Notes under the pieces: generated by a model | Seen by the model: only the letters and a program-made list of their open reading frames with translations | The model's database searches: none | What the model was told of the DNA's origin: nothing | Source: Lachnospiraceae bacterium | GTDB lineage: Bacteria > Bacillota > Clostridia > Lachnospirales > Lachnospiraceae | Assembly (NCBI GenBank): GCA_017555455.1 | Contig: JAFZGJ010000070.1 | Span: 45,651-109,650, forward strand | Length of the DNA: 64,000 nucleotides | Direction of reading: 5' to 3' | In this document: one piece after another, positions 50,813-59,833 of the stretch | Position numbering within the stretch: position 1 is the stretch's first letter | Layout of the letters: the number at the start of each line of letters is the position of its first letter | Translations under genes and position numbers: made by a program

Positions 50813-51110
50813 AAATCCTGATTGTGTAATCACAGAGAGACAGTGGTAGTGATTTCAACATTATAAAAACGGGGTTTGAGATGGAAAAACTAAGAATTGT
50901 GTAAACGAAAAGGTGCAGTAGAGGTAATTTCAACATTATAAAAATGGTATTTGATGTTGAAAAATCCTGATTGTGTAATCAAAAAGAGGCATCAGGTGGA
51001 AGTTCAACATTTTAAAAGGAATTAAGAACAATAAAAGAAAATCCTGATTGTGTAATCAAAAGGATGCATCAGAAGCTTTTTCAACATGTTGAAAAGAGTA
51101 AAACAGTAAG
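50811..51110 (+). repeat. Tandem array of ~75-bp units
   Basis: Four units begin at 50811, 50884, 50959 and 51037 (73, 75, 78 bases apart). Each has CCTGATTGTGTAATCA near its start (diverged in unit 2) and TTCAACATTATAAAA about 45 bases later; the first unit starts in the last codon of the preceding gene. Confidence 0.8.
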
Positions 51111-51638
51111 GAAATTTCAATACATTACTAATAAAAATTTTTAGAAAATCAAGAAAGTTTTCAGCTTAAAAGTGACTAGTTAGTAAGAAGTAGTAAGCAG
51201 TAAATCCCATTTTCAAAGTTTTAAAGATTGAAATTTATTGGTGTGGATAATGAGGCTAGAGCATAGTAAAAAGATGCATATTCAATAGATAAAATTCAGC
51301 TAGCAGTGGAGAGATTTTGAAGCACTAACTAACAAAAAAATTGAGAATTATGAAAAAGTTTCCGGCTTAAAAGTAGCTAGTTAGAAAAAATGAAAGGCAG
51401 TAAGGAAAATTTTCAATTAAAAATGAAATTTCAATTATTTTTGAAATGAAAATGTTGAAGTTCAGTAATCATTTTCATGTCTAGTGAGAAAAACGAATAA
51501 CAGTAATAATAATTTCAATTTTTATTGAAAAAAGAGAATCGGGCAAAATTAAAAGATTAAGTTTATATAACATATCAGCGACTAGTGATTAGAAAGTTGT
51601 AGGCCATAGTGATAGTTAGAAGAAAGGAGAGCAAGGTT
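51111..51638. repeat. Non-coding block E with diverged repeats
   Basis: Two copies of a ~60-bp segment containing CGGCTTAAAAGTAGCTAGTTAG or its variant CAGCTTAAAAGTGACTAGTTAG (around 51160 and 51356), plus TTCAGCTAGCAGTGG (~51295), CTAGTGAGAAAAAC (~51480) and GCGACTAGTGATTAG (~51580). These words resemble the TAGTGA and AGCAGTGG motifs of blocks A-C. No gene. Confidence 0.6.
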
Positions 51639-52835
51639 ATGATTACAAATGCAGAGGCAGAAAACAGAGGATACATAAGAAACAGAGAGTGGAAGAGTGG
51701 TACATCATTCCCGGAACAGTTCATTTACAGATGTTTCTTACAATTATTTCCACGTACAGATAATAGATACATTGAGTCTTTATGTAATATGGAATTTGAT
51801 GTATTTGTACCAGAGTTAAATTTAAGAGTTGAATTTTCTGGTGAATATTGGCATTCATCAGAAAGAAAAGAGCAGAGAGACCAATTTAGAAGAGATTTCT
51901 GTTTAGATCATAACATGGTATATGTGGAAATAATTGACAGAACAGATGCTTGTGATTTTAGACAGGAAACCAATGGAAAACATATTGTTTACACTCTTCA
52001 TACTGGTGGAGACTTGAGGAAAGCTATTCCAATGTTAGTAGCAATTATTAGAGACATCTTAAATAGATTTAACTTAATTAATACTGATATTGATTACATA
52101 AGAGCCATATATGAAGCCTATGTATTTTCAGCTAAATATCAGTACAAAACTGTAAAAGATGCTGAAACAAATTTAGTGGGAATTAGTTACATTGATAATG
52201 ACTATAAGAGCTTCAATTACTTTTATAAAGATTCATCTACTAAGATGACAGGTGAAAGAATCAGTTTATATGCTAGAAATTTACCTAAAGAAGTTATTCA
52301 TACCTTGGATTTCCATAATTCTGTGCCAAGAATAGTATTTAAAGATCCTGTAACAAATAATATGGGTACAAGTGGTGAAATTTTAAGGGCAAGAGAGCAA
52401 AGAGTAGAACAGAAGGAACAGGAATTAGTTATTTTAGAGGAGACTTTAAATAATAAATTAAATGGCCTGATGAAATCAATTGAAGAGACAGAGGAAAGAA
52501 ATAATCAATTATCAGCAGAGAGGGATAGCCTTCAAGAAGATGTAGAAAAATTATCTGTATATAAGGATTTCATGGTTAAAGAACTAAGTGAATTAAGATT
52601 AGAAATGATTAGACAGGTAAAAAAGGAAATAGACATAGAGTATGAAGCTTTGAATAAAGAAAAGGCTGAATACAGAGAAAAAATTCAATCTGAATATGAT
52701 GAAAAGTTGGAAGCAGAAAAGAAGGATATTGCTCGTTGTGAAAAGAGTAAATATGACTATCAGATTGAAAAGATGACAGAAGAAAATAGGAAACTCATGA
52801 GACAACTAATGAGTGCAAGATGTGGATTAGCATAG
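51639..52835 (+). CDS. Vsr-like endonuclease core with long coiled coil
   Basis: 398 residues from ATG 51639 (GAAAGGAGAG upstream). The nuclease core near the N-terminus is TSFPEQFIYRC, PRTDNRY, MEFDVFVPELNLRVEFSGEYWH with Asp54, Glu65 and His72, closely matching the core of the protein at 12592. Residues ~245-385 form a continuous coiled coil (EQRVEQKEQELVILEETL, ERDSLQEDVEKLS). There is no zinc ribbon here, but the gene 11 bases downstream encodes a separate Cys-rich protein. Likely a DNA endonuclease or repair-type protein. Confidence 0.75.
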   Translation: MITNAEAENRGYIRNREWKSGTSFPEQFIYRCFLQLFPRTDNRYIESLCNMEFDVFVPELNLRVEFSGEYWHSSERKEQRDQFRRDFCLDHNMVYVEIIDRTDACDFRQETNGKHIVYTLHTGGDLRKAIPMLVAIIRDILNRFNLINTDIDYIRAIYEAYVFSAKYQYKTVKDAETNLVGISYIDNDYKSFNYFYKDSSTKMTGERISLYARNLPKEVIHTLDFHNSVPRIVFKDPVTNNMGTSGEILRAREQRVEQKEQELVILEETLNNKLNGLMKSIEETEERNNQLSAERDSLQEDVEKLSVYKDFMVKELSELRLEMIRQVKKEIDIEYEALNKEKAEYREKIQSEYDEKLEAEKKDIARCEKSKYDYQIEKMTEENRKLMRQLMSARCGLA

Positions 52836-52846
52836 GAGGTGAGCAT

Positions 52847-53629
52847 ATGGATTTAGAAAAATATTACTTAGGAACTGATTATAAGGGCAATATTACTTTA
52901 GAGCAGGCAAGAAACATAAAGATTGCAGCTAAATTCAGATGTAAAAGAGGACATGTGTTTATATCCACTGTGGATCGGGCTGAATATGATATAGAAAATG
53001 AAATGTGTCATTGCTGCAGACTTCATATAGGAGATGCAGAGGAAATGGGAACAAGAGCAAATGATGATACATACCCGACATCTTTATTTCAGTTAGACTA
53101 TGAAATATTTGGTGGTCTGATTGATAAGATGATAAGCCCGGAGACAGATTGTTATATAAATCATGAAAGTTATAGGTCACGTAGAGGGATGGGATTTGTC
53201 ATTAATGCTAAGTATAAGAAAATATCACCTTATCAGATGGTGAAGAAAATGACAGAAGAACATCAAGTATTGCTGGCAGAAAAATATAGGAATCAGGACA
53301 AACTGAGACAATTCTTCTTAATTGTTAAGTGCGAAGCATGTGGAAAATATATGATTCGTTACAGAGAGCATATAGATTTAGAAAATATGAAATGTGATTT
53401 CTGTAAAGAGTTTGTGCATCAGCCTTTCAGCTTTGGCAGATGGTTAAAGGAACACTTCTCTGAAAGATTGATTCTGGAAGATGTTTATAGTGAAGAAGAA
53501 TTTAAAAGAATTTGTAGTCTTCATAAGGATGATTCGCTGACACCAATTTTAGTATCAAATAAGATCGGAGCCAGAAGCGTAACACCTTTAGAGATTACGC
53601 ATGGAATAGTAAACATTAAGTATTTGTAA
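52847..53629 (+). CDS. Zinc-ribbon protein paired with the endonuclease
   Basis: 260 residues from ATG 52847, eight bases after TAGGAGG; the earlier GTG-type start overlaps the previous gene. Cys/His pairs: FRCKRGHVF (Cys32, His36) with CHCC (54-57), and CEACGKY with CDFC around residues 170-190. The first ribbon matches the DUF4379-like half of the 12592 protein (WxCxxxHxW type, degenerate). So the nuclease and zinc-binding parts fused at 12592 appear as two genes here. Confidence 0.7.
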   Translation: MDLEKYYLGTDYKGNITLEQARNIKIAAKFRCKRGHVFISTVDRAEYDIENEMCHCCRLHIGDAEEMGTRANDDTYPTSLFQLDYEIFGGLIDKMISPETDCYINHESYRSRRGMGFVINAKYKKISPYQMVKKMTEEHQVLLAEKYRNQDKLRQFFLIVKCEACGKYMIRYREHIDLENMKCDFCKEFVHQPFSFGRWLKEHFSERLILEDVYSEEEFKRICSLHKDDSLTPILVSNKIGARSVTPLEITHGIVNIKYL

Positions 53630-53639
53630 GGTGATGCAG

Positions 53640-53889
53640 GTGTACTAAAAATAGATAAACAGGTAATCCAAACGGATTAAGATTTGGGATTAGAAAATAT
53701 GAAAATTTGTACTAAAATTTTGAAAATCCAATAGTAGTACAAAATAGAATTTTAATTTTTATTTTGAAAATCCGGGGAAATTTTAAAAATTTCAAAAGGA
53801 ATTTCAAAAAAGGAAATGCGGTGGTTTGGATTAAATATTGAAAATACAGATTTCAATAAAAATGTAAAAAGTAGTTATTTTTAGTACAC
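53640..53889. promoter_or_regulatory. Leader with 13-bp inverted GTGTACTAAAAAT sites
   Basis: GTGTACTAAAAAT at 53640-53652 and its exact reverse complement at 53877-53889; ATGCA flanks both on the outside. Two weaker TGTACTAAAA/TAGTACAAAA copies lie between (~53709, ~53733). The last site is 29 bases before the next ATG. Confidence 0.65.
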
Positions 53890-53917
53890 GATGCATTGAT
53901 AAAAAGGAGATGAAGTT

Positions 53918-54712
53918 ATGGGAGCATTTAAGGTAGCACATCAATATTATTGTGATTTCTTTACAAATGATGCATGGGATGAAGAAAAAGCCCAGGCAAG
54001 AGTAGGAAAATATTATACAGAAGAAAGAACAGATTACATCAGAAAATTCTATGAGTGCTTATTAAATTCTAAAAAAATGAATGAAGTTGGATTAATGTAT
54101 GTTAAACATTCAAATCTTTCTGTAAGAAAAGTAGTAGCCTTATACAATGAAGGCTTAAAGGAAAGTAAGAGAGAAAACCCTAATACAGTAAAATCCAGAA
54201 TTATACTTTGTGCTAACAAAGTTAACAATTCCTTTGAGGATGTTATATATAAGGATTCAAGTAAGAAAAAAGAAATTGAAATTGATCCGCTGGAACTGAT
54301 AATGACAGTAAGAATTGTAAATGATAGCATTTATCAAGCGATCAGAGAAGCGGAAGAACAAATAAATAGATTTGTAGAAATGTTCGACACATCTAAGAAT
54401 AAAAAAGATTACTTATTATTTAGGATGCCAACATTTGCCAAAGTAGATAGTTTATCCGATTATGAGTTTGATTGTTTCTTTGAGATTATTCGTCCATACA
54501 GTAAGAGACAGGTGGAAAGCGTAGAGATAGCAATGTATGAGCTTAGAAAAGAAGTTGGTTACTTCAATTATTTAATGACACCGGGAGTAAAATTAACCGG
54601 AGTAGATAAAGAAAGAAGAGACACACTTTTAAGCTGGCTTGGCATTTCAACACTTGATAAAGAAGAAAACCAAACAGAAGATGACTTATTAGATTTCGAC
54701 TGTGAACAATAA
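53918..54712 (+). CDS. Hypothetical protein, possible replication-associated
   Basis: 264 residues, AAAAGGAG site. Helical N-terminus (YTEERTDYIRKFYECLLNSKKMNEVGLMYVKHSNLSVRKVVALYNEG resembles an HTH-containing region), a second helical part, and an acidic tail (TEDDLLDFDCEQ). No domain named. Position just upstream of a repeat-rich gap and the DUF927-like ATPase suggests a role in replication or its control; this is inference from context. Confidence 0.65.
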   Translation: MGAFKVAHQYYCDFFTNDAWDEEKAQARVGKYYTEERTDYIRKFYECLLNSKKMNEVGLMYVKHSNLSVRKVVALYNEGLKESKRENPNTVKSRIILCANKVNNSFEDVIYKDSSKKKEIEIDPLELIMTVRIVNDSIYQAIREAEEQINRFVEMFDTSKNKKDYLLFRMPTFAKVDSLSDYEFDCFFEIIRPYSKRQVESVEIAMYELRKEVGYFNYLMTPGVKLTGVDKERRDTLLSWLGISTLDKEENQTEDDLLDFDCEQ

Positions 54713-55241
54713 AAGTGAAAAATATTGACCTTTAGGGGAATACAATAGGTAAGAAGTGGTATACATTTCCTTTTGTATTCCCTTAAAATTTTGGGATTTT
54801 TGTGAAAGTAGATATCTTTTTCTAATCTAGTTGATAGAGAAAGTGAAACATCAGAAAGAAATATAAGTTTTGAAAAGATAGAAAAGAGCATCAAAAATTA
54901 AGTATTCAGTAATTAAGAATGGATTCAGTATTAAAAAGTTAATAGCATTTAACTTCAAAATCTTTAAAAAATTTTAGAGTTTATACTTATTTACTACACC
55001 AAATCATAACAAGTTGATAAAAGAACCATAGCGTAAGAATAAATCCAGACATAAGAAACCACATAAGCATATTAATAAGGGAGTACAGTAAGAAAATGCG
55101 GAGAGCATTACATTTTGTATTCCCTTAAATTTTTAGGATTCCATAATTTATGTCTGACAATAATATGGCTAGTTGATAATTGCATAAACAGTGCCTTTTT
55201 GCTAAAATATTGGCAATACAATGTAAAGGGGATAAATACCT
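54713..55241. repeat. Repeat-rich gap, candidate origin or control region
   Basis: Two direct repeats ~345 bases apart (54734-54800 and 55078-55140), each a hairpin with arms like AGGGAATACAA/TTGTATTCCCT followed by TTAAATTTT-GGATT. TAGTTGATA-type words occur at ~54828, ~55012 and ~55171. Very AT-rich; no gene. It precedes the helicase-like gene. Confidence 0.6.
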
Positions 55242-58040
55242 ATGTCAGAAGAAAATAATGCAGTTAACATCGAAAATTTAGATGTAATGAAATATGATGA
55301 ATTCGTAGCAGGATTATCTGATGCTGATTTAAAGGAATTAGCTAACAAGATATGTGAAATATTACAGAACAATCCTGATTATTCTTCATTGGAAGATAAT
55401 AATACAGCTGGAACTAAGACTAAAAGAGATAGAGTATTGGAAGGGACACAGGAAATTCTTAATAGCATGCTTAGAGTTGCAAATGTTGCCCATAAAACTG
55501 GATTAGAGGAGGATTTAAGATATAAGGTACCTGCATTAAGATTTGGTTATTTAAAGGAATTATCTTTTGCAGACAAGAGAGAAGAAATTTTAGAATCTGG
55601 TAAAAGATTATGGGATGACTATAAAATCAAGATCAGACTTATTAAAGCCATAGACTCCTTTGATATGACTAAGGATAAATATGTTATTGAATTTGTAGAT
55701 AATAACAATAATAGAGTTACTATAGATTATTTAGAGTATCAAAAGAAAATTTATGATTTTACAGTGGATGAAGAGCAATTATTGCAGGATGAAATTGTAA
55801 AACTCAGAGGTACATATGATTCTGACGTAGTAAATGCAGCTAAAGAAGCAGCTAGATATATTAGTTTGTGTTTAGCTTTTAATGAAATGCTTGTTTATAA
55901 GTATAAATACATTGGATGGCAGACAATATATCATACTAAAAAAGATTACTTAGAAAGTTATAGAGCAGATATAGATAGCATTGGTGAAGAATTTGTAGCT
56001 GATTTAGTAAATAGCTTGCTTATAGATAAAAATGGGGAAAGTATATATTTATACAGAGAAATAAAAGAGGCATTACATATAAATATTGATGATTCAGACT
56101 TAAGTAAAAGAAATTCGGAAGGTAAAAAAGAATTAATTTTTAAATATGATAAGTTATATGCACGTGGAGAAAATAAGGAAAGAATAGGATTCTGTGGTGA
56201 AAGATGGGCTAATAGTATAGGTGCAGTAGTATCTGAAATTGATGAAGATGAAAAGAAATTTGCTTTTAATACATTCTTTGCTCATACATTCAATAATAGT
56301 ACAAAAGCAAGTTTAGTTTTATGTGCTGCTGTAAGTGGTATTATCAGACAGATGTTAGATTTATCCAAAGAATATGGTCTTAACATTAATATTATAGGTG
56401 CGGCTGCTTCCGGAAAAAGTACTTTACAGAATCTCGTTTTGAGTTTCTTTGGAAATCCAACTAATTTAGCATCAAGTTTTTTAGATACAGATGCAGCTAA
56501 AGAAGAAGAACGTGTATCAAGAGTATTTATTCCTTACGTTATTGATGATAAATTGCTTGATTCTATCGATACATCTGATAATAAACGTGGAGCAGATGCT
56601 TTCTTAGATGTATTTAGAGAATATGAGGGTAGAATTAAACAGAAATCAGGTTTAAAGAATGATACTACTCATAGATTCCATGGAGCAATAATTTCTTCGA
56701 GTGTTGAAAGTATATTTGACCTTATTAAAAAATCTAATATTGGAGAAAATGATTTAGGACAGGTTAGAAGATTAATAGAAATTAAGATCAGAAAGAATGA
56801 CATATTTAAAGAATTAGAAGGTGGAAAAGAATCTGCAAGTAAACAAGCAGAGACTGCTACGGAAATAGCAAGACGTTATTATGGGTATGGTGTACCTCAG
56901 ATAATTAATTATATGTTCTTAATGATGAAATATCAGAGTTTATACCATTTGTTATTATCTTTTAAAGTAAATTTAGAAAATACATTTTACTTGGCAGATA
57001 AGCTGATCAAGATAATGGAAAAGCTTACAGATATTGGTATGAACAAAAAGGAGATAGAAAAACATATAAATGATTTAAAAGATGAATTTGAAGAGCTTGA
57101 TATTGATAACCGTCTTTGGAATATAGTTGAATCCATCATTTCAAATAATATTACTTTTGGAATGGATGAAAATGATACTAAAGTATTCAGAAGATTATTG
57201 TTGGTTGCTGAATCTGAGATGGAACAGACAATAAAAAGAAGTGTAAGTTCAGAATATATTGATAGTATGATGCCTTCAAAACAGAGATTTTCTTTGATTA
57301 ATTTAACTGGATACATCCTTAATTATGCTATGTCATACACTCAAATTGAAGATTTTGAAGATGTAAGTATGCATATGGATATGAATAAGGTTACTGAATT
57401 ATTAATTGAAAACTTAATAGAAAAAATTAAAGTACATAAAGCAGTTAATGTAGATGAAGTAGATACAAAAGAAGAGACATGTATTAAGTTGATTAATAAA
57501 AAACCTACAGTTCAAGATATCATAGCATTTTATGATTGGTGTAATACAAATAAAAATTATTTTAATATACCAAATAAAAATAATCCAAAAGAACCAATTG
57601 GAAGATATAAAGAAAACCATGGAAACATAGAGGTGAGTATATCTACAGCTGGAAAGTGTAAATTAACATTAGGAGTGATTTTGTCAAATCTTGATAGCGA
57701 TGGTCAAGCATTTGTAGATTATCAATATAAAGAAGGTTCTAAATTACCAAATGAAAATAAGTTTATACCTACATATTATGAAGAATTTGCTAAAACAGAC
57801 GAAACTTTGATGTATGTAGAAAAGTCTAAGGATAATTTATTACATTTTAACAGGAATTATATAAAATATACATTCTTTGTATCTGCTATTGAAACAGCTC
57901 GAGAAGCATTAAATCAACAAGCAGAAGCAGAGAAAAAAACAGTAGAAACATTTGAAATAGTACAAGAACAGAGTGATGAAGTTGTTAAAAATCCGGTAGA
58001 AGAAGATAATCAGGGGGTAGAAACTAATGAGACTAACTGA
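55242..58040 (+). CDS. DUF927-like large ATPase (probable replicative helicase)
   Basis: 932 residues, ATG after AAAGGGGATAAATACCT. Walker A NIIGAAASGKSTLQNLV at ~381-395; RVFIPYVIDDKLLD resembles Walker B/LDE at ~430; then HRFHGAIISSSVESI and GQVRRLIEIKI match the end of DUF927-type ATPases found in plasmids and phages. Regions before (1-370) and after (500-932) are helical and unassigned. The gene overlaps the dam gene by 14 bases. I infer the replication ATPase of the element; the alternative is a maintenance or defence ATPase. Confidence 0.7.
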   Translation: MSEENNAVNIENLDVMKYDEFVAGLSDADLKELANKICEILQNNPDYSSLEDNNTAGTKTKRDRVLEGTQEILNSMLRVANVAHKTGLEEDLRYKVPALRFGYLKELSFADKREEILESGKRLWDDYKIKIRLIKAIDSFDMTKDKYVIEFVDNNNNRVTIDYLEYQKKIYDFTVDEEQLLQDEIVKLRGTYDSDVVNAAKEAARYISLCLAFNEMLVYKYKYIGWQTIYHTKKDYLESYRADIDSIGEEFVADLVNSLLIDKNGESIYLYREIKEALHINIDDSDLSKRNSEGKKELIFKYDKLYARGENKERIGFCGERWANSIGAVVSEIDEDEKKFAFNTFFAHTFNNSTKASLVLCAAVSGIIRQMLDLSKEYGLNINIIGAAASGKSTLQNLVLSFFGNPTNLASSFLDTDAAKEEERVSRVFIPYVIDDKLLDSIDTSDNKRGADAFLDVFREYEGRIKQKSGLKNDTTHRFHGAIISSSVESIFDLIKKSNIGENDLGQVRRLIEIKIRKNDIFKELEGGKESASKQAETATEIARRYYGYGVPQIINYMFLMMKYQSLYHLLLSFKVNLENTFYLADKLIKIMEKLTDIGMNKKEIEKHINDLKDEFEELDIDNRLWNIVESIISNNITFGMDENDTKVFRRLLLVAESEMEQTIKRSVSSEYIDSMMPSKQRFSLINLTGYILNYAMSYTQIEDFEDVSMHMDMNKVTELLIENLIEKIKVHKAVNVDEVDTKEETCIKLINKKPTVQDIIAFYDWCNTNKNYFNIPNKNNPKEPIGRYKENHGNIEVSISTAGKCKLTLGVILSNLDSDGQAFVDYQYKEGSKLPNENKFIPTYYEEFAKTDETLMYVEKSKDNLLHFNRNYIKYTFFVSAIETAREALNQQAEAEKKTVETFEIVQEQSDEVVKNPVEEDNQGVETNETN

Positions 58041-59355
58041 TTATGTACATGCTTCTCCTGAAATGAAAGAAAGGTATTTTAATACATTAACAACTCAAGT
58101 TGGGCTAAGATATTTTGGTGGTAAATCAAAAATAGGAAAGTTTATCATTAATAGAATTTTTGAGATGCAAGCTTATAGATATGTGCATAATAATCCAGCC
58201 AAAACATTTGTAGATTGCTTTGCAGGTGGTGGAAAGATAGCTCTTACAATTCCTACGGGGTGGTTTGATACCATAGTTATTAATGACCTTAATTATGGTG
58301 TATATTCTTACTATGTATGTTGTAGAGATAATCCACTTGCACTTATTGATATGATCGAACGATTAGGAAAGATTATGTCAAAAGATATGTTTAAATTATT
58401 TGCATATGTAAGAAGTACACCAGGCAAGATGTTACCGGAAATTGTTTTAAAAGAATTAGGAATAGAAATTACAGATGATTTGAACGCCGATATGCTTTTA
58501 TCTGCTGCAATGACATACTGGGTAACGGCTTCTAGCTGGGAAGGTGAAACAGATCCAGACAATTTAAATTATGCATTAGATGCTGGTGACAAAGATGAAA
58601 AAGCAGAGATTGAGAAAAGAGTTAATATAGCTAAGAAACGTATAATGCAGATTAATTCTAAGATGCTTAGACAGAATTTTATTATTGAAAACATGGATTA
58701 TGTAGATTTAATTGCTAAGTATTCTAAAAAATATGGAGAAAGTGTAATTTGGTATATGGACCCTCCTTATCATGAGGCTACATTAAATAAAAGTAATGAA
58801 AACACTACTAAAAAGTCAAAAGACAAAGTAGCTCCATATGAAGATTCTTTCAGCTATGCTGACACTATGAAAATGACATACTTATTATCGAATATGAAAT
58901 GGTTTATCAAATCAGATTATGACCCAGAGATATTTTTCAGAGACCCATTTGAAGAATTAGATAAGGATGATAAAAGACAGCAACTTGAACCAAATGATCA
59001 TTTTCATGATTTTGATATCATTGAAGATATAGATAAAGGTTTTGTAAAAGAATATCTTGGTACCTTTGCTAAAAGTAATAATAGTGATGCTACTTTTACA
59101 GGACATGAAGTTATTTGGACACGTTATGATGGTTCACCAGAATCTGTTGCATTTTTAGGTGTAAAAGAGGGAGATGCAGCCTGGAAATCATGGCAGCGTA
59201 AAAAAGAAACTCGAGACAGATGGCTATTTATTAAAAAAGAAATAGGTAGGTGTTATTTAATTGCTATGTTGTTTGATAAAAATAATTTACCTACAGATGA
59301 AGAACTTACTAAAATAATAGAAGAGTCTAAAACTACATATGAAAATTTAAATTAA
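58027..59355 (+). CDS. DNA adenine methylase (D12 class, Dam-like)
   Basis: 442 residues. N-terminal RYFGGKSKIGKFI and DCFAGGGKIALTIP (~60-70) form the AdoMet-binding motif; WYMDPPYHEA (DPPY ~244) is the catalytic motif: an alpha-group N6-adenine methyltransferase. It is longer than E. coli Dam (278) because of inserts around 150-200 and a ~150-residue C-terminal extension. GGGGG precedes the ATG, which overlaps the ATPase gene, so the two are co-translated. No partner nuclease is present, so it is an orphan methylase possibly timing replication or protecting DNA. Confidence 0.88.
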   Translation: MRLTDYVHASPEMKERYFNTLTTQVGLRYFGGKSKIGKFIINRIFEMQAYRYVHNNPAKTFVDCFAGGGKIALTIPTGWFDTIVINDLNYGVYSYYVCCRDNPLALIDMIERLGKIMSKDMFKLFAYVRSTPGKMLPEIVLKELGIEITDDLNADMLLSAAMTYWVTASSWEGETDPDNLNYALDAGDKDEKAEIEKRVNIAKKRIMQINSKMLRQNFIIENMDYVDLIAKYSKKYGESVIWYMDPPYHEATLNKSNENTTKKSKDKVAPYEDSFSYADTMKMTYLLSNMKWFIKSDYDPEIFFRDPFEELDKDDKRQQLEPNDHFHDFDIIEDIDKGFVKEYLGTFAKSNNSDATFTGHEVIWTRYDGSPESVAFLGVKEGDAAWKSWQRKKETRDRWLFIKKEIGRCYLIAMLFDKNNLPTDEELTKIIEESKTTYENLN

Positions 59356-59366
59356 TCAAACATAAA

Positions 59367-59399
59367 AGAGACATTTCATTGCGAAATGTCTCTTTTTTT
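59367..59399 (+). terminator. Intrinsic terminator of ATPase-dam operon
   Basis: 11-bp perfect stem AGAGACATTTC/GAAATGTCTCT and seven T. Confidence 0.9.
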
Positions 59400-59833
59400 A
59401 TGTCTAAAAATAAAAATACAAAAAAAGTACAATTTTCCAATTTTTTCCAAAATTTAACGCATATAACACGAAAATTTGACTCATAGAAGATAAAATGCCA
59501 CTGCATACCACAGGACTATATAGCATATAAACACATACGATATAACGCACGCTTTGAGAGGTGATATCGTTAAAAACATGTTGACTTGCCGGAAATAAGG
59601 CTTAAAATTATAGATAAATAAAGATTATTTATCTTTTAAAGTAATTTACCTTAGGTGGAAATATACCTATCTTAGTAGCAGTGGAGGTGACAGTTTAATT
59701 TCCTAAGATATCATCCGAATAAGGTGAAGTACTAACAATAAAGAGTATACAAAAAAATAAAACAAACATAAATCAAAGTGAATCAGAGTCCAGGATGGAC
59801 ATTAAGTGACTAAATTCGAATGGAGTTTTAGTC
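59400..59833. other. Non-coding gap upstream of integrase
   Basis: 430 bases with short inverted repeats (AGATAAATAAA/TTTATCTTT at 59615-59638, TATACC/GGTATA-like words) and GATATC repeats near 59562 and 59708. Likely holds the integrase promoter and possibly recombinase arm sites. No excisionase gene was found. Confidence 0.45.

Noticed and set aside
50811..51110. Integron attC or CRISPR-like array
   Set aside because: Units are 73-78 bases with two partly conserved blocks, no cassette ORFs, no inverted core sites and no integron integrase or Cas proteins.
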